DNA from: Escarpia spicata | Lineage: Eukaryota > Annelida > Polychaeta > Sabellida > Siboglinidae | DNA length: 64,000 nt | Assembly (NCBI GenBank): GCA_963995525.1 | Contig: OZ023209.1 | Span: 68,355,347-68,419,346, forward strand | Reading direction: 5' to 3' | Part shown: positions 34,650 through 48,708 of the stretch, in pieces | Numbering within the stretch: the first letter of the stretch is position 1 | Layout of the letters: each line of letters starts with the position of its first letter | Position numbers and translations under genes: made by a program | Notes under the pieces: generated by a model | What the model saw: the letters and a program-made list of their open reading frames with translations, nothing else | Told to the model about the DNA's origin: nothing | Database searches by the model: none

Positions 34650-35260
34650 GCCAGTGGAGGTTTTTGTGCCCCCTCCCCGACTCGATTTCTGGATCCGCCC
34701 CGCATCATAAAACACAAGTCATAACACGTCACAATGGTCAATTGACACTAATCGCATCATACACATACCTTTCGACAGAAGCTGCCACCAGATGCGACAT
34801 ACTCAACCACTGGATAGATTCGGCGACACACTAATAACGAGTGTTCATAGATAGCTGTACGATCACCCAACTTCACCTCGGTTCACAACAATTATCGAAT
34901 ATATTATTAATTCAGAAGCGTCGATATAGGTTGAAACGCTCCAGGCAGGTGACACATCATCAACAGACCCGATGACAGATCGCACCATCAAGTGTTGACC
35001 TAGTATAGGTATTCGGTGCAAGTATGGTAAACCTTGGACAAAGTAAGGTACTTATAGTAACAGCACTCTCCACGATGGACACTGTACCATAAGTAAGCTG
35101 GGAAGCTGAGATTCACCAAAGATATAACATGGATTGAATGCGCATCAAACAAGGCACTATTCGACATATTACATGTAATTTGTTACATGTGACATCCAGC
35201 GCATTGATCACAGAACTTATATATTTAGGCACCTTCTTCACTCGGATCTTTCTTTACTTC
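34648..35260. other. unique sequence
   Basis: Single-copy, AT-rich DNA with no supported feature. Confidence 0.4.
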
Positions 35261-37069
35261 AATGTATCGTTTCTGCATGGACACTATTATGTGTAGTCAG
35301 TTATTGGCTTTGTAATGTATCGTTTCTGCATGGACACTATTATGTGTAGTCAGTTATTGACTTTGTAATGTATCGTTTCTGCATGGACACTATTATGTGT
35401 AGTCAGTTATTTGCTTTGTAATGTATCGTTTCTGCGTGGACACTGTTATGTGTAGTCAGTTATTGGCTTTGTAATGTATCGTTTCTGCATGGACACTATT
35501 ATGTGTAGTCAGTTATTGACTTTGTAATGTATCGTTTCTGTGTGGACACTGTTATGTGTAGTCAGTTATTGGCTTTGTAATGTATCGTTTCTGCATGGAC
35601 ACTATTATGTGTAGTCAGTTATTGACTTTGTAATGTATCGTTTCTGCGTGGACACTGTTATGTGTAGTCAGTTATTGGCTTTGTAATGTATCGTTTCTGC
35701 GTGGACACTATTATGTGTAGTCAGTTATTGGCTTTGTAATGTATCGTTTCTGCATGGACACTATTATGTGTAGTCAGTTATTTGCTTTGTAATGTATCGT
35801 ATCTGCGTGGACACTGTTATGTGTAGTCAGTTATTGGCTTTGTAGTGTATCGTTTCTGCGTGGACACTATTATGTGTAGTCAGTTATTGGCTTTGTAATG
35901 TATCGTTTCTGCATGGACACTATTATGTGTAGTCAGTTATTGGCTTTGTAATGTATCGTTTCTGCGTGGAATCTATTATGTGTAGTCAGTTATTGGCTTT
36001 GTAATGTATCGTTTCTGCGTGGACACTATTATGTGTAGTCAGTTATTGGCTTTGTAATGTATCGTTTCTGCGTGGACACTATTATGTGTAGTCAGTTATT
36101 CGCTTTGTAATGTATCGTTTCTGCGTGGACACTGTTATGTGTAGTCAGTTATTGGCTTTGTAATGTATCGTATCTGCATGGACACTATTATGTGTAGTCA
36201 GTTACTGGCTTTGTAATGTATCGTTTCTGCGTGGACACTATTATGTGTAGTCAGTTATTGGCTTTGTAATGTATCGTTTCTGCGTGGACACTATTATGTG
36301 TAGTCAGTTATTGGCTTTGTAATGTATCGTTTCTGCGTGGACACTATTATGTGTAGTCAGTTATTAGCTTTGTAATGTATCGTTTCTGCGTGGACACTAT
36401 TATGTGTAGTCAGTTATTCGCTTTGTAATGTATCGTTTCTGCATGGACACTATTATGTGTAGTCAGTTATTGGCTTTGTAATGTATCGTTTCTGCGTGGA
36501 CACTATTATGTGTAGTCAGTTATTCGCTTTGTAATGTATCGTTTCTGCATGGACACTATTATGTGTAGTCAGTTATTGGCTTTGTAATGTATCGTTTCTG
36601 CGTGGACACTATTATGTGTAGTCAATTATTCGCTTTGTAATGTATCGTTTCTGCGTGGACACTATTATGTGTAGTCAGTTATTGACTTTGTAATGTATCG
36701 TTTCTGCATGGACACTATTATGTGTAGTCAGTTATTCGCTTTGTAATGTATCGTTTCTGCATGAACACTATTATGTGTAGTCAGTTATTTGCTTTGTAAT
36801 GTATCGTTTCTGCGTGGACACTATTATGTGTAGTCAGTTATTGGCTTTGTAATGTATCGTTTCTGCGTGGACACTATTATGTGTAGTCAGTTATTGGCTT
36901 TGTAATGTATCGTTTCTGCGTGGACACTATTATGTGTAGTCAGTTATTGGCTTTGTAATGTATCGTTTCTGCGTGGACACTATTATGTGTAGTCAGTTAT
37001 TGGCTTTGTAATGTATCGTTTCTGCGTAGACACTATTATGTGTAGTCAGTTATTCGCTTTGTAATGTAA
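35261..37069. repeat. 53-bp minisatellite array, about 34 copies
   Basis: AATGTATCGTTTCTGCGTGG, ACACTATTATGTGTAGTCAG and TTATTGGCTTTGT repeat every 53 bp. The variable sites are GCATGG or GCGTGG, ACTATTA or ACTGTTA and TTGG, TTGA, TTCG or TTTG. The combinations recur in blocks. Confidence 0.97.
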
Positions 37070-37572
37070 TTATCTCAAGGTTATAAATTTCGCAGTTTAT
37101 CATAATCGTGACAGCGTTGTGTCGAAGTACAACAAATGCGGGATTTTGTTCGGTGACTCGATTAATCCGGCAGTCGCTGGCAGACGGTTAACACTATTGA
37201 TCGGGTCTCATCGTCAAGCGCGGGTCACCAGTCCATCAGACATCAGACTGTCTCCGTGCAGGCCTTTGACGTACTAACTAACCACCGAGTAACACGCGGC
37301 CACTCGAGAACAGCGCTTGTAGTGCATAACGTGCAACAATAACGCGAAAGTAAATTTACCCAATAGAGCGCATGTAAATGGATTATTGACCGGTCATTTG
37401 GGTCAATAACCTTTGGCAATATACGTAGTAGTGTACGTATGTTACATGTACATTGCTGCAAATAGATCACAATTAGGTCGGATCATAATGAAAATAAAGG
37501 AAGCGAAAAAGGCATGATGTCATTTCCTGGCACGTACCGATGTGCTTCTCGTTGTGACCACTGATTTCAATA
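37070..37572. other. unique sequence
   Basis: No supported gene or element. Confidence 0.4.
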
Positions 37573-37653
37573 AGAGAGAGAGAGAGAGGGGGAGGGAGGG
37601 AGGGAGGGAGGGAGGGAGGGAGGGAGGGAGGGAGGGAGGGAGGGAGGGAGAGA
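37573..37653. repeat. (GA)n-(GGGA)n purine simple repeat
   Basis: GAGAGA passes into a pure GGGA tetranucleotide run of about 60 bp. The G-rich strand could form quadruplex or triplex structures. Confidence 0.95.
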
Positions 37654-38526
37654 TATTAGTCACAAGATATCCACCTTGCGACAAAGTGCGTTAACATCCG
37701 TCTGTATCCGTTTCGAAACCACTTACACCCTGCTCAAACGTCGAACTACGGATGGATGCTGACGGTAATTTAGCGCATCCTATGAACAAAGTGTCATATG
37801 TTGAGCAGGCACATGTGTGGCATGTGTGGCTGTCGGCACGCATCTCATCTGTAGCAAATTGTCTTGATGTGCCGCATTAGGCACTCCTATTTACACAAAA
37901 TAAACCGTTATGGATGTCGGCTGACTCTCCGTCCCCCCCCCCCCCCACCACCTCACGCCCAACGATCCCCCGTAGGCATTATATACCTTGTCATTGTTTG
38001 AACAGATGTTCAACTTGCGTGAATGTCAAATGATGGTATAGAACCACGTATAAAATGCACACAGTAAAACAAGAAACACAGTACGTAGTCAACTCGTCAG
38101 TTATACTCTCATTTTGTTAAAACGAAACGTATCCATAATCGACTAGACTGTGGTATTTTGTTTATGCAATTATGTCATCTAGTTCCGATGAATTAATCGG
38201 AAAACTTTTTTTTGTTCGGACAATCCAAACAAGGCAACAGTGATTACGTGTACCATGACCATGTTGCTGTGTAGATCTAAGATAAATTACGGCTGCTCAT
38301 TATTTCACAAGTTCCCTGATGGAAAGAACAAAGACTCGGTGGTTTTAGCAAAATCACGCACTTGTTTGTAAATCGGCTGCACTTAACAGTCTACATAAAA
38401 ATATGTTAACCTAAAGATTTTACACTCTTGCGGACGTTACTGTCACACAGCAAGACGATACTTATTATTAATTAAAAGGCTGTCGGACGTATATTGTTAT
38501 AAGCAGTTCGGAACACGTGCTTGCCA
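37654..38526. other. unique sequence with a short poly-C tract
   Basis: CCCCCCCCCCCCCC at about 37934-37947. No gene recognised. Confidence 0.4.
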
Positions 38527-38603
38527 GCCGTTGCGTGCGTGCGTATGTGCTTGCGTGTTTGCGTGTTTGCGTGTGTGCGTGTGTGCGTGTGTGCGTGTGT
38601 GGG
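38527..38603. repeat. (GTGC/GTGT)n simple repeat
   Basis: Impure TGCGTGTGTGCG run; the open frames in it are artefacts. Confidence 0.9.
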
Positions 38604-39212
38604 CGCTTGCAAGAATATACTATGTCGGCAAGAGTGTAATTTGCACCATCGTAAAAGCGTTGTTATTATGTCTGGTCGTAAAGGGAAAGCGACGTCGTGG
38701 CAACCACGTTATTCACAATAATCGCACTATTTGGCGTTCTACGCTCATTTCCGCGAGGTGCAGATTGGCCACGGTGCAACACTAGCGGCAATAACACTGA
38801 TTGTGACTGACGTAAACTTCTCTGATTTAGAAAGTAAACTTAGCTGCAAGAGGTTCCACGGTGCAATTCCATGCTTCTGGATCAGCCGGATCTATGGACG
38901 GTTTTAGTGTGTTTCGTTATCAGGTGTGCCTTCTGAATTGTGTTGTACAATCCTGCCAATCCGATGTGTAAACCAATGAGCTGACAGTGAGGTTCCATGG
39001 TGCAGGTATAGGTGGTAGTTCGTGTGTGTTTCGGTCAATGAGAACTACGCGACTGCACGCTAACGAGTCGTGTACAATCGCGCATTGTAGTTACTGTGCA
39101 ACGTTAAAAGGTCTACACAAAGTGGGTGAAACAGAGTATATGTATCAGTAGTTGTGTGCAGCTGTAAACTTCGCATGGGTTTAAATAATAAATTTGACAA
39201 ATACCTTAATAC
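38604..39212. other. unique sequence
   Basis: No convincing exon or RNA gene. Confidence 0.35.
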
Positions 39213-42200
39213 CGTCTACATCAACACAGCCACTATGGTGACTACGATACAACATTGAACTCTCTCACCGTCTGCACCATCACAGCCACTATGGTGACTA
39301 CGATACAACGTTCAACTCTCTCAACGTCTGCACCATCACAGCCACTATGGTGACTACGATACAACGTTGAACTCTCTCACCGTCTGCACCATCACAGCCA
39401 CTATGGTGACTACGATACAACATTGAACTCTTTCATCACAGCCACTATGGTGACTACGATACAACGTTGACCTCCCTCACCGTCTGCATCAACACAGCCA
39501 CTATGGTGAATACAATACAACGTTGAACTCTCTCAACGTCTGCACCATCACAGCCCCTATGGTGACTACGATACAACGTTGAACTCTCTCACCGTCTGCA
39601 CCATCACAGCCACTATGGTGACTACGATACAACGTTGAACTCTCTCAACGTCTGCACCATCACAGCCACTATGGTGACTACGATACAACGTTGAACTCTC
39701 TCAACGTCTGCACCATCACAGCCACTATGGTGACTACGATACAACGTTCAACTCTCTCAACGTCTGCACCATCACAGCCACTATGGTGACTACGATACAA
39801 CGTTCAACTCTCTCAACGTCTGCACCATCACAGCCACTATGGTGACTACGATACAACGTTGAACTCTCTCACCGTCTGCACCATCACAGCCACTATGGTG
39901 ACTACGATGCAACGTTGACCTCTCTCACCGTCTACATCAACACAGCCACTATGGTGACTACGATACAACAATGAACTCTCTCAACGTCTGCACCATCACA
40001 GCCACTACGGTGACTACGATGCAACGTTGACCTCTCTCACCGTCTACATCAACACAGCCACTATGGTGACTACGATACAACATTGACCTCCCTCACCGTC
40101 TGCACCATCACAGCCACTATGGTGACTACGATACAACGTTCAACTCTCTCAACGTCTGCACCATCACAGCCACTACGGTGACTACGATACAACATTGACC
40201 TCCCTCACCGTCTGCACCATCACAGCCACTATGGTGACTACGATACAACGTTCAACTCTCTCAACGTCTGCATCATCACAGCCACTATGGTGACTACGAT
40301 GCAACGTTGACCTCTCTCACCGTCTACATCAACACAGCCACTACGGTGACTACGATGCAACGTTGACCTCTCTCACCGTCTGCACCATCACAGCCACTAC
40401 GGTGACTACGATGCAACGTTGACCTCTCTCACCGTCTACATCAACACAGCCACTACGGTGACTACGATGCAACGTTGACCTCTCTCACCGTCTGCACCAT
40501 CACAGCCACTATGGTGACTACGATACAACATTGACCTCCCTCACCGTCTGCACCATCACAGCCACTATGGTGACTACGATAAAACATTGAACTCTCTCAC
40601 CGTCTGCACCATCACAGCCACTATGGTGACTACGATGCAACGTTGACCTCTCTCACCGTCTGCACCATCACAGCCACTATGGTGACTACGATAGAACATT
40701 GACCTCCCTCACCGTCTGCACCATCACAGCCACTATGGTGACTACGATACAACATTGAACTCTCTCACCGTCTGCACCATCACAGCCTCTATGGTGACTA
40801 CGATACAACGTTGAACTCTCTCAACGTCTGCACCATCACAGCCACTATGGTGACTACGATACAACGTTGAACTCTCTCAACGTCTGCACCATCATAGCCA
40901 CTATGGTGACTACGATACAACGTTCAACTCTCTCAACGTCTGCACCATCACAGCCACTACGGTGACTACGATGCAACGTTGACCTCTCTCACCGTCTACA
41001 TCAACACAGCCACTATGGTGACTACGATACAACATTGAACTCTTTCATCACAGCCACTATGGTGACTACGATACAACGTTGACCTCCCTCACCGTCTGCA
41101 TCAACACAGCCACTATGGTGAATACAATACAACGTTGAACTCTCTCAACGTCTGCACCATCACAGCCCCTATGGTGACTACGATACAACGTTGAACTCTC
41201 TCACCGTCTGCACCATCACAGCCACTATGGTGACTACGATACAACGTTCAACTCTCTCAACGTCTGCACCATCACAGCCACTATGGTGACTACGATACAA
41301 CGTTGAACTCTCTCAACGTCTGCACCATCACAGCCACTATGGTGACTACGATACAACGTTCAACTCTCTCAACGTCTGCACCATCACAGCCACTATGGTG
41401 ACTACGATACAACGTTCAACTCTCTCAACGTCTGCACCATCACAGCCACTATGGTGACTACGATACAACGTTGAACTCTCTCACCGTCTGCACCATCACA
41501 GCCACTACGGTGACTACGATGCAACGTTGACCTCTCTCACCGTCTACATCAACACAGCCACTATGGTGAATACGATACAACATTGAACTTTCTCAACGTC
41601 TGCACCATCACAGCCACTACGGTGACTACGATGCAACGTTGACCTCTCTCACCGTCTACATCAACACAGCCACTATGGTGACTACGATGCAACGTTGACC
41701 TCCCTCACCGTCTGCAACATCACAGCCACTATGGTGACTACGATACAACGTTCAACTCTCTCAACGTCTGCACCATCACAGCCACTACGGTGACTACGAT
41801 ACAACATTGACCTCCCTCACCGTCTGCACCATCACAGCCACTATGGTGACTACGATACAACGTTCAACTCTCTCAACGTCTGCACCATCACAGCCACTAT
41901 GGTGCCTACGATACAACATTGAACTCTCTCACCGTCTGCACCATCACAGCCACTATGGTGACTACAATACAACGTTGAACTCTCTCAACGTCTGCACCAT
42001 CACAGACACTATGGTGACTACGATACAACGTTCAACTCTCTCAACGTCTGCACCATCACAGCCACTATGGTGACTACGATACAACGTTCAACTCTCTCAA
42101 CGTCTGCACCATCACAGCCACTATGGTGACTACGATACAACGTTGAACTCTCTCAACGTCTGCACCATCACAGCCACTATGGTGACTACGATACAACATT

Positions 42201-43589
42201 GAACTCTCTCACCGTCTGCACCATCACAGCCACTATGGTGACTACAATACAACGTTGAACTCTCTCAACGTCTGCACCATCACAGCCACTATGGTGACTA
42301 CGATACAACGTTCAACTCTCTCAACGTCTGCACCATCACAGCCACTATGGTGACTACGATACAACGTTCAACTCTCTCAACGTCTGCACCATCACAGCCA
42401 CTATGGTGACTACGATACAACGTTGAACTCTCTCAACGTCTGCACCATCACAGCCACTATGGTGACTACGATACAACGTTGAACTTCTCTCAACGTCGCA
42501 CCATCATAGCCACTATGGTGACTACGATACAACGTTCAACTCTCTCAACGTCTGCACCATCACAGCCACTATGGTGACTACGATACAACGTTGAACTCTC
42601 TCAACGTCTGCACCATCATAGCCACTATGGTGACTACGATACAACGTTGAACTCTCTCAACGTCTGCACCATCACAGCCACTATGGTGACTACGATACAA
42701 CGTTCAACTCTCTCAACGTCTGCACCATCACAGCCACTATGGTGACTACGATACAACGTTCAACTCTCTCAACGTCTGCACCATCACAGCCACTATGGTG
42801 ACTACGATACAACGTTCAACTCTCTCAACGTCTGCACCATCACAGCCACTATGGTGACTACGATACAACGTTCAACTCTCTCAACGTCTGCACCATCACA
42901 GCCACTATGGTGACTACGATACAACGTTCAACTCTCTCACCGTCTGCACCAACACAGCCACTATGGTGACTACGATACAACGTTCAACTCTCTCAACGTC
43001 TGCACCATCACAGCCAATATGGTGACTACGATACAACGTTCAACTCTCTCAACGTCTGCACCATCACAGCCACTATGGTGACTACGATACAACGTTCAAC
43101 TCTCTCAACGTCTGCACCACCACAGCCACTATGGTGACTACGATACAACGTTCAACTCTCTCAACGTCTGCACCATCACAGCCACTATGGTGACTACGAT
43201 ACAACGTTCAACTCTCTCAACGTCTGCACCACCACAGCCACTATGGTGACTACGATACAACGTTCAACTCTCTCAACGTCTGCACCATCACAGCCACTAT
43301 GGTGACTACGGTACAACGTTGAACTCTCTCACCGTCTGCACCATCACAGCCACTATGGTGACTACGATACAACGTTCAACTCCCTCAACGTCTACGTTAA
43401 CACAGCCACTGTGGTGACTACGATACAACGTTGAACTTTTTCAACGTCTGCACCATCACATCCACTATGGTGACTACGATACAACGTTCAACTCCCTCTC
43501 CTCTCCGTCTGCACCATCCCAGCCACTATGGTGACTACGATACAACGTTCAACTCCCTCTCCTCTCCGTCTGCACCATCCCAGCCACTG
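39213..43589. repeat. 56-bp minisatellite array, about 78 copies, with higher-order structure
   Basis: CGTCTGCACCATCACAGCCA, CTATGGTGACTACGATACAA and CGTTGAACTCTCTCAA recur every 56 bp over 4.4 kb. Variants include CTACGG, GATGCAACGTTGACC, CTACATCAACACAG and CGTTCAAC. A 44-bp short unit (CATTGAACTCTTTCATCACA) occurs at 39421 and again at 41033, followed by the same chain of rare variants. The spacing of 1,612 bp equals 28 full units plus the short one. Copies from 42700 to 43300 are the most homogeneous. The last units change to a CTCCCTCTCCTCTC variant. Confidence 0.97.
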
Positions 43590-44483
43590 CTTGCGACGCT
43601 AATTGCACTGATTTGCCACCACCTCAGGCAGCGTGCACAATACGTCATCCCGGGGCCGGCGAATTCGCCCTCACATCATTGTGAGTGATTCGTTCACTCG
43701 CCAAGGTCTGCCGCAAAGATACAACGAAGGAGGGTGTCGTGTATACATCAAGGCCCAGAGCTGAGTGAGGAGTGGGTAGCATGTATACATTACTGTGCTG
43801 AAAAAAGAAATCAAGTCTTGTGAGAGTGACAGTGCTACAGGGTGGGGGATTATCAAGTTTCTACTTCTGTGTCAACGATGATTCATCAGAATCTTATCAT
43901 TCTCCACTTGCTCGTCCTACGACGGTCATTCATGCCTTTAAAAGGCGATTTATATAAGAACTCCCACATAGAGTGATTCACTACACACACTCACACACAC
44001 ACGCGCGCGCGCACGCACGCACACGAACTAAAAAGGTAAGTTCTTATATATAAGAGCTTACTTTTTTTTACTTTATGCAGTATCCAGTCTCCCAGGACTG
44101 CCCAAAGCGCTTTACACTTTAGATATGCATATCATACGTCTCTTGAATAGGATGTACCACGATAAGTACCACGGTAATGTAATACAAACGTATGCGATCC
44201 AATATAAAGAACGAAATCGGTACATGGAATGCGGAAAGGTCGTTCTCCCTATGCACAAGACTGAGTGGCTGAAAGGCCAAATATATTGACAGGAAAACAT
44301 CTCATGAGAATAAATGTGATACGAACCGCAATGAATGCAATAAATAGCCAGAACAGATCAGGTAACGGCAGCTCCATAGGACAAGCAACGCTATTAGGCG
44401 ATGTGAGGGCCGGTCGATAATATACTGTCTGATCTGACCTAATGCAGGACAACGGTCATAATGTCGCAAATAAATGTTACATT

Positions 44484-44514
<31 letters not shown>

Positions 44515-45640
44515 GCGTGTGCGTGTGCGTGTGTGTGTGTGCGCGCGCGCGCGTGTGTGTGTCTTCACTTTACGTTTCCTGTTCATGTATGTCAAAGTGT
44601 ACATGGTATTTAAATCATCTAATGAAAGGAGAATTAAACAAGAGTGGTCAGAAGAAGAAGACGAGGAAGGAGAAAACTGAGACGAGTAGACAGTGCAGAG
44701 CGAGATATGATAAGGGCATTTACAAAAGGCTGAGAATAGAAGACCATCGTTAAAAAAGGATACATACAGAACGAAATAGTAGAGAAGACCGAATGACGTG
44801 GACCCGCCCCGCGAGGGAGAACACGGCAGGTGAATAAGAAGACAAGGAGGGAGGAACGTACCCGATAGTGCCAACTCCACAACGAAGGCTGGCATCTCCC
44901 GACGTCGCAAAACAAATACAGCGCCAACCATATTTACGTACAAACAATTGCCTACTTTACACAAATAACCCAAGTGAGGTGTGTATATAATTATATGCAT
45001 TGCATACACGTGTGTGCACGAGGCAGTTTGCTGCGAATGTTGACTGTCTCATAGATAAGTGATTCATCTTTACATTCAGCTCGTCAGATCTCGCTTGTTA
45101 TCGTGTTGCACTGCGCGAGGACAATTTACATAACGTCATTCATATGAAATAAGAAAACAAGAAAACGGGATGTTATTTAACTTGTATTATTTATGTATAT
45201 ACCGACATCTCTGGAGCAGTAACCTGAGAGAGTTACTGCAATCGATAAACGTTCTCTACAGAGGTTGTGCTTATCGCGGTAATATCCTTTAGTCGTTATA
45301 CGCGCCCGCCTCCAGACAAATCGGAAAATTGCTTTATGCAAATGTTCCCCGCCGAGCGTCGCGCGGCTCGCCTGTCTTCACTGTAACAGAGGCAACCTAT
45401 GTAGATGTCATTGTCGCTATGCACACAACGTTGCACGGCCAGCATCTACAAATCGTGCAGAGTTGACTTTGAATTCATAAGAAATAGCTTCGTAGATTCG
45501 AAATGTCTTGTCATCTCATTTCAGCGTTGTCAGAATACGTTTACAAATACATGATACCCAGCAAATACTGGCGCCTGGGGTCACTGCCTGGCTTGAGCTC
45601 AGGAGGACTTGGTTTGAATGACTGGGGCATGAATACGTTG
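43590..45640. other. mostly unique sequence with simple repeats
   Basis: CA/GC-rich runs occur at 43983-44026 and TG/CG-rich runs at 44480-44563. A word CCCAAAGCGCTTTACAC at 44102-44118 is shared in part with 19870-19885. Short open frames on both strands show no domain. Confidence 0.4.
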
Positions 45641-45670
45641 GTAGTAGTAGTAGTAGTAGTAGTAGTAGTA
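45641..45670. repeat. (GTA)n trinucleotide repeat, 10 units
   Basis: Pure GTAGTAGTA run. Confidence 0.95.
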
Positions 45671-46409
45671 CACTGTAATAGTAGCAGTTAAGCGTCGGAA
45701 CGTAGTGAATATTGGCGGGTCTGAGGCTCATCAAAACCTCCAAATGCATCCCATTGTTGATATATTGGGGACTAAATATAGTTCCGATGCCTAGGCAATA
45801 AAGTATCCTTGAGAAAAATCCAACGTTTCCATGTGTTCTGTGTCCATCGCACGTTATCGCTACACATTCATGGTATCAATTATAAGAACACTTTATAAGG
45901 TAATGAAGAGTATTAGTAGATATGTTGACTCTCAATGCCGCATTGAGTGGTTTGAATCACGGGTTGAGGATTCACCATGTTATAACTAATAAAATTAGAA
46001 TAACGTAATCGTTTACTTTTAAAGAACATGTCAGATGAGATGGATGCGGAGAATACAATTAACATATGATGACGGCACAGAGTATAGATTCCCTCTGCTT
46101 GGCACCAGAAGGCCTACCTGGGTAAATACGTATTCCCTCATGCGGTGTTGTATAGTTGTACTACAACTTACAGAGCGCAAGCTACTATGTTTTACGGAGA
46201 ACCCGTCATATCCGAAATGCCTACCCTCAGAGTGCTCCATATAGTTCTAACAACATCTGACAGAATGATGCTAACGGTAGAAGCGTGCATACGCACGTAC
46301 ATGCGCACATTAGTAGGCATACATAACAAGAGCACAACACTAGTTGCCGGGGTTAGACATTGTCGTGTTGGTAAGCTAACCAGCTGTTGTACAAAACACC
46401 GGAACCCGA
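45671..46409. other. unique sequence
   Basis: No supported feature; overlapping short open frames on both strands at 46031-46244 lack family signals. Confidence 0.35.
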
Positions 46410-46586
46410 GCTGTTATAGAGCTGCTGTAGTGCTGTTATAGCGCTGCTGTAGTGCTGTTATAGAGCTGCTGTAGTGCTGTTATAGAGCTGCTGTAGTGCT
46501 GTTATAGAGCTGCTGTAGTGCTGTTATAGAGCTGCCGTAGTGCTGTTATAGAGCTGGTATAGTGCTGTTATAGAGCTGCTATAGTG
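46410..46586. repeat. 22-bp minisatellite, about 8 copies
   Basis: GAGCTGCTGTAGTGCTGTTA followed by TA repeats every 22 bp, with the last copies drifting. Confidence 0.93.
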
Positions 46587-46626
46587 CCGCGCGTGTCATC
46601 GATGTGACGTTTTAACAATGCTGCCT

Positions 46627-46958
46627 ACACCAACAGTGAGTCGCTATTACACCAACAGAGAGTCGCTATTACACCAACAGAGAGTCGCTATTACACCAAC
46701 AGAGATGCGTTATTACACCAACAGAGAGGCGATATTAAACCAACAGAGAGGCGCTATTACACTAACATAGCGGCGCTATTACACCAACAAAGAGTCGCTA
46801 TTACACCAACAGAGATGCGTTATTACACCAACAGAGAGGCGATATTAAACCAACAGAGAGGCGCTATTACACTAACATAGCGGCGCTATTACACCAACAG
46901 AGAGGCGTTATTACACCAACAAAGAGGCGCCATTACACCAACAGAGAGGCGCAATTAC
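46627..46958. repeat. 22-bp minisatellite, about 15 copies, with a duplicated block
   Basis: ACACCAACAGAGAGGCGCTA followed by TT repeats every 22 bp. The ordered series of variants (GATGCGTT, GCGATATTAA, CATAGCGGCG) from about 46690 to 46780 reappears from about 46810 to 46890. The sequence is unrelated to the preceding 22-bp array. Confidence 0.93.
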
Positions 46959-47006
46959 AACGACCGTTTGAACAATGCGCTACAGGAAGTCTAGCAGTGT
47001 CTGCCA

Positions 47007-47273
47007 GATGCCGCGGTTCACTTGCCTCCTTCTATCTGCCAGATGCCGCGGTTCACTCGCCTCCGTCTATATGATAGATGCCGCGGTTAATTCGCCTGCT
47101 TCTATCTGACATATCCCGCGGTTCACTCGTCTGCTTCTAACTGACAGATGCCGCGGTTCACTCGCCTCCTTCTATCTGACAGATGCCGCGGTTCACTCGC
47201 CTCCTTCTATCTGACAGATGCAGCGGTTCACTCGCCTCCTTCTATCTGACAGATGCCGCGGTTCACTCGCCTC
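47007..47273. repeat. 35-bp minisatellite, about 8 copies
   Basis: GATGCCGCGGTTCACTCGCC followed by TCCTTCTATCTGACA. The CCGCGG core is conserved in all copies but one. Confidence 0.93.
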
Positions 47274-47455
47274 TTATAGCCTTTCCCTTCCTTCGACATG
47301 CAATATCTGATGATATCTGATTGGCGATTATGACGTATTAAAAGATAATATATAACGTATACAGATACTCGTATTAACTTACACAATTATGTCTTTTCTA
47401 CCTGTCTTGGAAGATAGAAAGAATTAATTCAGCTGACTGACTATTGAGACACTGG

Positions 47456-48189
47456 GTGTGAGAGTGTAAGATTAAACTACTGCAGTGATGCTGACCGCCG
47501 TCCTTTGTTTGGTGCTCCGTTGAAGGATGTGTGCGAGTGTAAGATCAAACTACTGCAGTGGTGCTGACCGCCGTCCTTGGTTTGGTGCTCCGTTGAAGGA
47601 TGTGTGCGAGTGTAAGATCAAACTCCTGCAGTGGTGCTGACCGCCGTCCTTGGTTTGGTGCTCCGTTGAAGGATGTGTGCGAGTGTAAGATCAAACTCCT
47701 GCAGTGGTGCTGACCGCCGACCTTTGTTTGGTGCGCCGTTGAAGGATGTGTGCGAGTGTAAGATCAAACTCCTGCAGTGGTGCTGACCGCCGTCCTTGGT
47801 TTGGTGCTCCGTTGAAGGATGTGTGCGAGTGTAAGATCAAACTCCTGCAGTGGTGCTGACCGCCGTCCTTTGTTTGGTGCGCCGTTGAAGGATGTGTGCG
47901 AGTGTAAGATCAAACTACTGCAGTGATGCTGACCGCCGTCCTTGGTTTGATGATCCGTTGATGGGCATGTGAGAGTGTAAGATCAAACTACAGCAGTCAT
48001 GCTGACCGCCGTCCTTGGTTTAGTGCTCCGTTGATGGGTGTGTGAGAGTGTAAGATCAAACAACTGAGTGCAGTGGTGCTGACTGCCCTCCTTGATTTGG
48101 TGCTCCGTTGATGGGCGTGTGAAAGTGTACAATTAAACTCCTGCAGTGGTGGTGACCGCCGTCCTTGGTTTGGTGCTCCGTTGATGGGT
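47456..48189. repeat. 73-bp minisatellite, about 10 copies
   Basis: GTGTGCGAGTGTAAGATCAA, ACTCCTGCAGTGGTGCTGAC, CGCCGTCCTTGGTTTGGTGC and TCCGTTGAAGGAT repeat. The central copies are very similar, and the outer ones (after 47940) diverge. Confidence 0.95.
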
Positions 48190-48708
48190 GTACGCTAGAT
48201 AGAATGATGTTATTAATGTTCGTCCTATGAATGCGTAAATATTTACTATTGTTATCTATTTATTTAATCAAAGCTCAACGGACACCGTCTACGATGAAGA
48301 GTTTTTAGAACGTGGCCATTGTGCAGTGTTTGACCGTTCGTTGAAAACACTCAGCGTATTGTGTGCCTGGACGTTTTGGATTTACTACATAGGCTCCTTC
48401 TCTCTGGGCTGAAGCAGAAGTTGAAAACAGCGACCTACTTACGGAGTTCGCCAGACAAATTCTTTTATGTGGGTGTTGTGTTACCCTAACAACTATGCAC
48501 AAGTAGTGTTGTTTGACTACTGCTATTCTAACACAATGCCCATCCACTTCATTTTAAAGGATGGCATAATATCCGGTGTTTTATCTGCTGCATCGAAGGG
48601 CACTCTTCGATATATTCTTATCAAATTGGTAAAAGGAGGTAGAAAAAGAAACTACGCTAAAAGCGGAGTGATCTCATCAATTAAAAAAAACGCGACGTCT
48701 CTTATATG
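48190..48708. other. unique sequence
   Basis: A minus-strand open frame at 48305-48547 has ordinary composition but no recognised domain. A good-looking donor (TCC|GTAAGT on the minus strand near 48437) is inside it, without a matching exon model. Confidence 0.25.

Noticed and set aside
48305..48547. Minus-strand frame with an internal perfect-looking GTAAGT donor
   Set aside because: No acceptor or partner exon and no recognisable domain; not strong enough to call a gene.
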